The notes under the pieces are model-generated. The model had not been told where the DNA came from. It searched no databases and was given only the letters and a program-made list of their open reading frames with translations. A stretch of 64,000 nt of DNA from Inia geoffrensis (lineage: Eukaryota; Chordata; Mammalia; Artiodactyla; Iniidae). Where the stretch lies: positions 78,538,784 through 78,602,783 of the forward strand of contig CM070910.1 in assembly GCA_036417435.1 (NCBI GenBank), in the 5' to 3' direction. Position numbers and translations under genes: made by a program. This document shows positions 61,190-64,000 of the stretch, in pieces; within the stretch, counting starts at the first letter, position 1, and every line of letters begins with the position of its first letter.

Positions 61190-62197
61190 CTGGTTAAAAT
61201 TAGGACACGGGTGATGGTAAAGTTTCGGGTGAGTGTCATGGTTAGGTTTCAGGTTAGGGTTAGGGTTAGGGAATGGAGAGGGATTAAGGTACAGGTTAGG
61301 GTACCGCTGCTGTTTACTGTTAGCGTACGTGTGAGGGTTCGAGTTAGTCTTGGTGTCCTGGTTAAGATTAGGGCACGGGTGAGGGTAAGGCTTCGGGTGA
61401 GGGTCAGGGTTAGGATTCGGGTTAGGGTTAGGGTTAGGGAATGGAGAGGGATTAGGGTACAGGTTAGGGTACGACAATGCTTAAGGGTTAGAGTAAGTGT
61501 GAGGGCACGAGTTAATGTTGGTGTACTGGTTAAGACAAGGGCACCCATGAGGGTAAGGCCTCGGAAAAGGGTCACGTTCAGGGTTTTGCTTAGGGTTAGG
61601 GTTAGGGAATGGGGAGGGATTAGGTTACAATATAGGGTACGACAACGCTTAAGTTTTAGCGTACGTGTGAGGGCACGAGTTAGTGTTGGTGTCCTCATTA
61701 AGATTAGGGCACGGGTGAGGGTAAGGCTTCGGGTGAGGGTCAGGGTTAGGATTCGGGTTAGGGTTAGGGTTAGGTAATGGGGAGGGATTAGGGTACAGTT
61801 TAGGGTACGACAACGATTAAAGGTTAGCGTACGTGTGAGGGCACGAATTAGTTTTGATGTCCTGGTTAAGATTAGGGCACGGGTGAGGGTAAAGTTTCGG
61901 GTGAGGGTCAGGGATAGAATTCGGGTTAGGGTTAGGGTTACGGAATGGGGAGATATTAGGGCACAGTTTAGGGTACCACAACGCTTAAGGTTTAGCATAC
62001 TTGTGAAGTCACTTGTTAGTGTTAGTGTACTGCTTACGATTAGGGCACGGGTGAGGGTAAGGCCTCGGAAGAGGGTCACGTTAAGGGTTAGGGTTAGGGT
62101 TAGGGTTAGGGAATGGGGATTGATTAGGGTACAGGTTAGGGTACAGCAATGGCTTAGGGTTAGCGTACGTTAGAGGGCATTGGTTAGTGTTGATGTG
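61190..62197 (+). repeat. HOR unit 49: 6-mer M1-M2-M3/4-M5/6-M7-M8, 1008 bp
   Basis: Two fusions in a row: M3/4 at 61526-61693 and M5/6 at 61694-61861. In the second, the left half has cttcgggtgag and the right half gtaatggggaggg with acgacaacgatt. Exactly 6 x 168. Confidence 0.84.
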
Positions 62198-63541
62198 CTG
62201 GTTAAAATTAGGACACGGGTGAGGGTAAAGTTTCGGGTGAGTGTCATGGTTAGGTTTCAGGTTAGGGTTAGGGTTAGGGAATGGAGAGGGATTAGGGTAC
62301 AGGTTAGGGTACTGCTGCGGTTTAGTGTTAGCGTACGAGTGAGGGCACGAGTTAGTCTTGGTGTACTGGTTAAGATTAGGGCACGGGTGAGGGTAAGGCT
62401 TCGGGTGAGGGTCAGGGTTAGGATTCGGGTTAGGGTTAGGGTTAAGGAATGCAGAGGGATTAGGGTACAGCTTAGGGTACGATAGTGCTTAAGGGTTAGC
62501 GTTCGTGTGAGGGCAAGGGTTAGTGTTAGTGTCCTGGTTAAGATTAGGGCACGGGTGAGGGTAAGGCTTAAGGTGAGGGTTAGGGTTAGGATTCGGGTTA
62601 GGGTTAGGGTTAGGGAATGGAGAGGGATTAGGGTACAGGTTAGGGTACGACAATGCTTAAGGGTTAGCGTAAGTGTGAGGGCACGAGTTAGTGTTGGTGT
62701 ACTGGTTAAGACAAGGGCACCGATGAGGGTAAGGCTTCGGAAAACGGTCACCTTCAGGGTTTCGCTTAGGGTTAGGGTTAGGGAATGGGGAGGGATTAGG
62801 GTACAGGATAGGGTACGACAATGCTTAAGGGTTAGCGTACTTTTGAGGGCATGAGTTAGTGTTTGTGTACTGGTTAAGATTAGGGCATTGGTTAGTGTAG
62901 GGCATCGGAAATGGGTCAGGTTTAGGGATGGGGTTAGGGTTAGGGTTAAGGAATGGGGAGGGATTAGGGTACAATTTAGGGTACGACAACGCTTAAGGTT
63001 TAGCGTACGTGTGAGGGCACGAGTTAGTGTTGGTGCCCTGGTTAAGATTAGGGCACGGGTGAGGGTAAGGCTTCGGGTGAGGGTCAGGGTTAGGATTCGT
63101 GTTAGGGTTAGGGTTAAGGAATGCAGAGGGATTAGGGTACAGCTTAGGGTACGACAGTGCTTAAGGGTTAGCGTTCGTATGAGGGCAAGGGTTAGTGTTA
63201 GTGTCCTGGTTAAGACTAGGGCACGGGTGAGGGTAAGGCTTCAGGTGAGGGTCAGGGTTAGGATTCGGGTTAGGGTTAGGGTTAGGGAAAGGGGAGATAT
63301 TAGGACACAGTTTAGGGTACCACAACGCTTAAGGTTTAGCGTACGTGTGAGGTCACTAGTTAGTGTTAGTGTACTGCTTACGATTAGGGCACGGGGGAGG
63401 GTAAGGCCTCGGAAGAGGGTCATGTTAAGGGTTAGGGTTAGGGTTAGGGTTAGGGAATGGGGATTGATTAGGGTAAAGGTTATGGTACGGCAATGGCTTA
63501 GGGTTAGCGTACGTTAGAGGGCATGGGTTAGTGTTGATGTA
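62198..63541 (+). repeat. HOR unit 50: 8-mer M1-M2/5-M5/2-M3-M4-M5-M6/7-M8, 1344 bp
   Basis: Reciprocal-looking hybrids sit side by side: 62366-62533 has a left part compatible with M2 and an M5 right half, and 62534-62701 has an M5-like left half and an M2 right half (gaatggagaggg). The total is again exactly 8 x 168. Confidence 0.83.
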
Positions 63542-64000
63542 CTGGTTAAAATTAGGACACGGGTGATGGTAAAGTTTCGGGTGAGTGTCATGGTTAGGTT
63601 TCAGGTTAGGGTTAGGGTTAGGGAATGGAGAGGGATTAGGGTACAGGTTAGGGTACCGCTGCTGTTTACTGTTAGCGTACGTGTGAGGGCACGAGTTAGT
63701 CTTGATGTCCTGGTTAAGATTAGGGCACGGGTGAGGGTAAGGCTTCGGGTGAGGGTCAGGGTTAGGATTCGGGTTAGGGTTAGGGTTAGGGAATGGAGAG
63801 GGATTAGGGTACAGGTTAGGGTACGACAATGCTTAAGGGTTAGCGTACGTGTGAGGGCACGAATTAGTGTTGGTGTCCTGGTTAAGATTAGGGCACGGGT
63901 GAGGGTAAGGTTTCGGGTGATGGTCAGGGATAGAATTCGGGTTAGGGTTAGGGTTAGGGAATGGGGAGATATTAGGGCACAGTTTAGGGTATCACAACGC
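63542..64000 (+). repeat. Partial HOR unit 51 at right edge: M1-M2/6-M7
   Basis: M1 at 63542-63709. An M2 at 63710-63877 has a tail (gtgagggcacgaattag) that is M6-like. An M7 starts at 63878 and is cut by the window end. M3 to M5 are skipped. The array plainly continues beyond base 64000. Confidence 0.84.

Larger units (their letters stand above)
1..64000 (+). repeat. Telomere-derived 168 bp satellite array organised as higher-order repeats
   Basis: The whole window is tandem copies of a 168 bp monomer, all in one orientation. Starting at the base where ctggttaag begins, each monomer divides into 28 hexamers, and most match AGGGTT with one or two changes, so the telomeric register is kept through the monomer. 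A perfect TTAGGG tract of two to five units sits near the middle, around bases 70-85. The M2 monomer at 40867-41034 has 73 G and 13 C in 168 bases, a very strong strand asymmetry. Eight monomer types (M1-M8, defined in the summary) recur in fixed order. No stretch over 300 bases is free of the repeat, and no gene, RNA gene, mobile element or inverted monomer was seen. Family identity is unknown: I do not recognise a named satellite. Degenerate subtelomeric or interstitial telomeric DNA is the most likely class. Confidence 0.97.

Noticed and set aside
1..64000. CRISPR array or other repeat-spacer system
   Set aside because: Units are contiguous 168 bp monomers with no unique spacers, and all intervening sequence is itself repeat.
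1..64000. CENP-B box, suggested by ttcggg motifs in a HOR satellite
   Set aside because: I compared the ttcg positions with the pattern TTCG-N4-A-N2-CGGG and found no match, because the downstream CGGG is absent. Centromere function is not supported by sequence alone.
1..64000. True terminal telomere
   Set aside because: Perfect TTAGGG runs do not exceed about five units. The array is a fixed 168 bp satellite, so it is subtelomeric or interstitial rather than the chromosome end.
1..64000. rRNA, tRNA or other structured RNA genes
   Set aside because: No conserved rRNA string, tRNA arm or non-repeat sequence was seen; everything is explained by the monomer.
1..64000. Assignment to a particular species or named satellite
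   Set aside because: TTAGGG telomeres are too widespread, and I do not recognise the monomer. A database search with one HOR unit would be needed.

Overview
The whole 64 kb window is one tandem satellite array. I found no protein gene, RNA gene, transposon, CRISPR array or single-copy stretch. The array is made of about 380 head-to-tail monomers, all in the same orientation, with the G-rich strand on +. The monomer is 168 bp, counted base by base on 40867-41034 and confirmed by the spacing of shared markers elsewhere. It can be read as 28 consecutive hexamers, most of them variants of the telomere unit TTAGGG (TGAGGG, TCAGGG, TTCGGG, TTAGTG and so on), around a core of two to five perfect TTAGGG units. 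The host is therefore a eukaryote with TTAGGG-type telomeres (vertebrates, many other animals, some fungi and protists). Nothing in the window narrows it further. A subtelomeric or interstitial heterochromatic block is the likely setting. If the orientation is canonical, the chromosome end lies to the right.

The monomers are not all alike. I sort them into eight recurring types, M1 to M8, that follow one another in a fixed order and form a higher-order repeat (HOR), much as alpha satellite does. The complete 8-mer is 1344 bp. Diagnostic strings: M1 aaaattagga, taccgctgcgg, agtcttgg; M2 gaatggagaggg, acgacaatgc; M3 aagacaagggcaccgatg, tttcgctt; M4 gggcatcgga, gggatgggg, acaatttagg; M5 gaatgcagaggg, acagcttagg, gcgttcgtg; M6 cttcaggtgag, gaatggggaggg, acgacaacgatt; M7 gatagaattcgg, gagatatta, taccacaacg, gaggtcac; M8 gcttacgatta, cacgttaagg, ggggattgatt, cggcaatggc. 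M5' is an M5 variant with tttagtattcgtg. A slash (M6/7) marks a hybrid monomer, left part of one type and right part of another. Cutting the array at the start of each M1 gives 50 complete HOR units of 5, 6, 7, 8, 9 or 10 monomers, plus a partial unit at each edge.

Layout: 1-7.5 kb is a 3.17 kb superunit (6-mer + 5-mer + 8-mer) repeated about 2.4 times. 7.5-10.5 kb holds two further units and the start of a 10-mer. About 10.52-31.6 kb is an 8.89 kb block and its second copy, which has grown to 12.24 kb by an internal 3180 bp tandem duplication and one extra monomer. About 31.6-38.9 kb is a mosaic of irregular units. About 38.9-55.7 kb carries a 5.2 kb superunit (8+7+8+8 monomers) in two full copies and a partial third. 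49.6-52.3 and 54.8-58.8 kb are runs of regular 1344 bp 8-mers. 58.8-64 kb has shorter and hybrid units again.

No genes act together here. Long open frames exist on both strands because 168 is a multiple of three and AGGGTT reads as Arg-Val. I treat them as a consequence of the repeat. The features of interest are how the array was built (hexamer-quantised indels, hybrid monomers whose switch point falls mostly near the TTAGGG core, nested recent duplications) and what the DNA may do (G-quadruplexes, telomere-protein sites, nuclear-receptor half-sites, possible G-rich transcripts).
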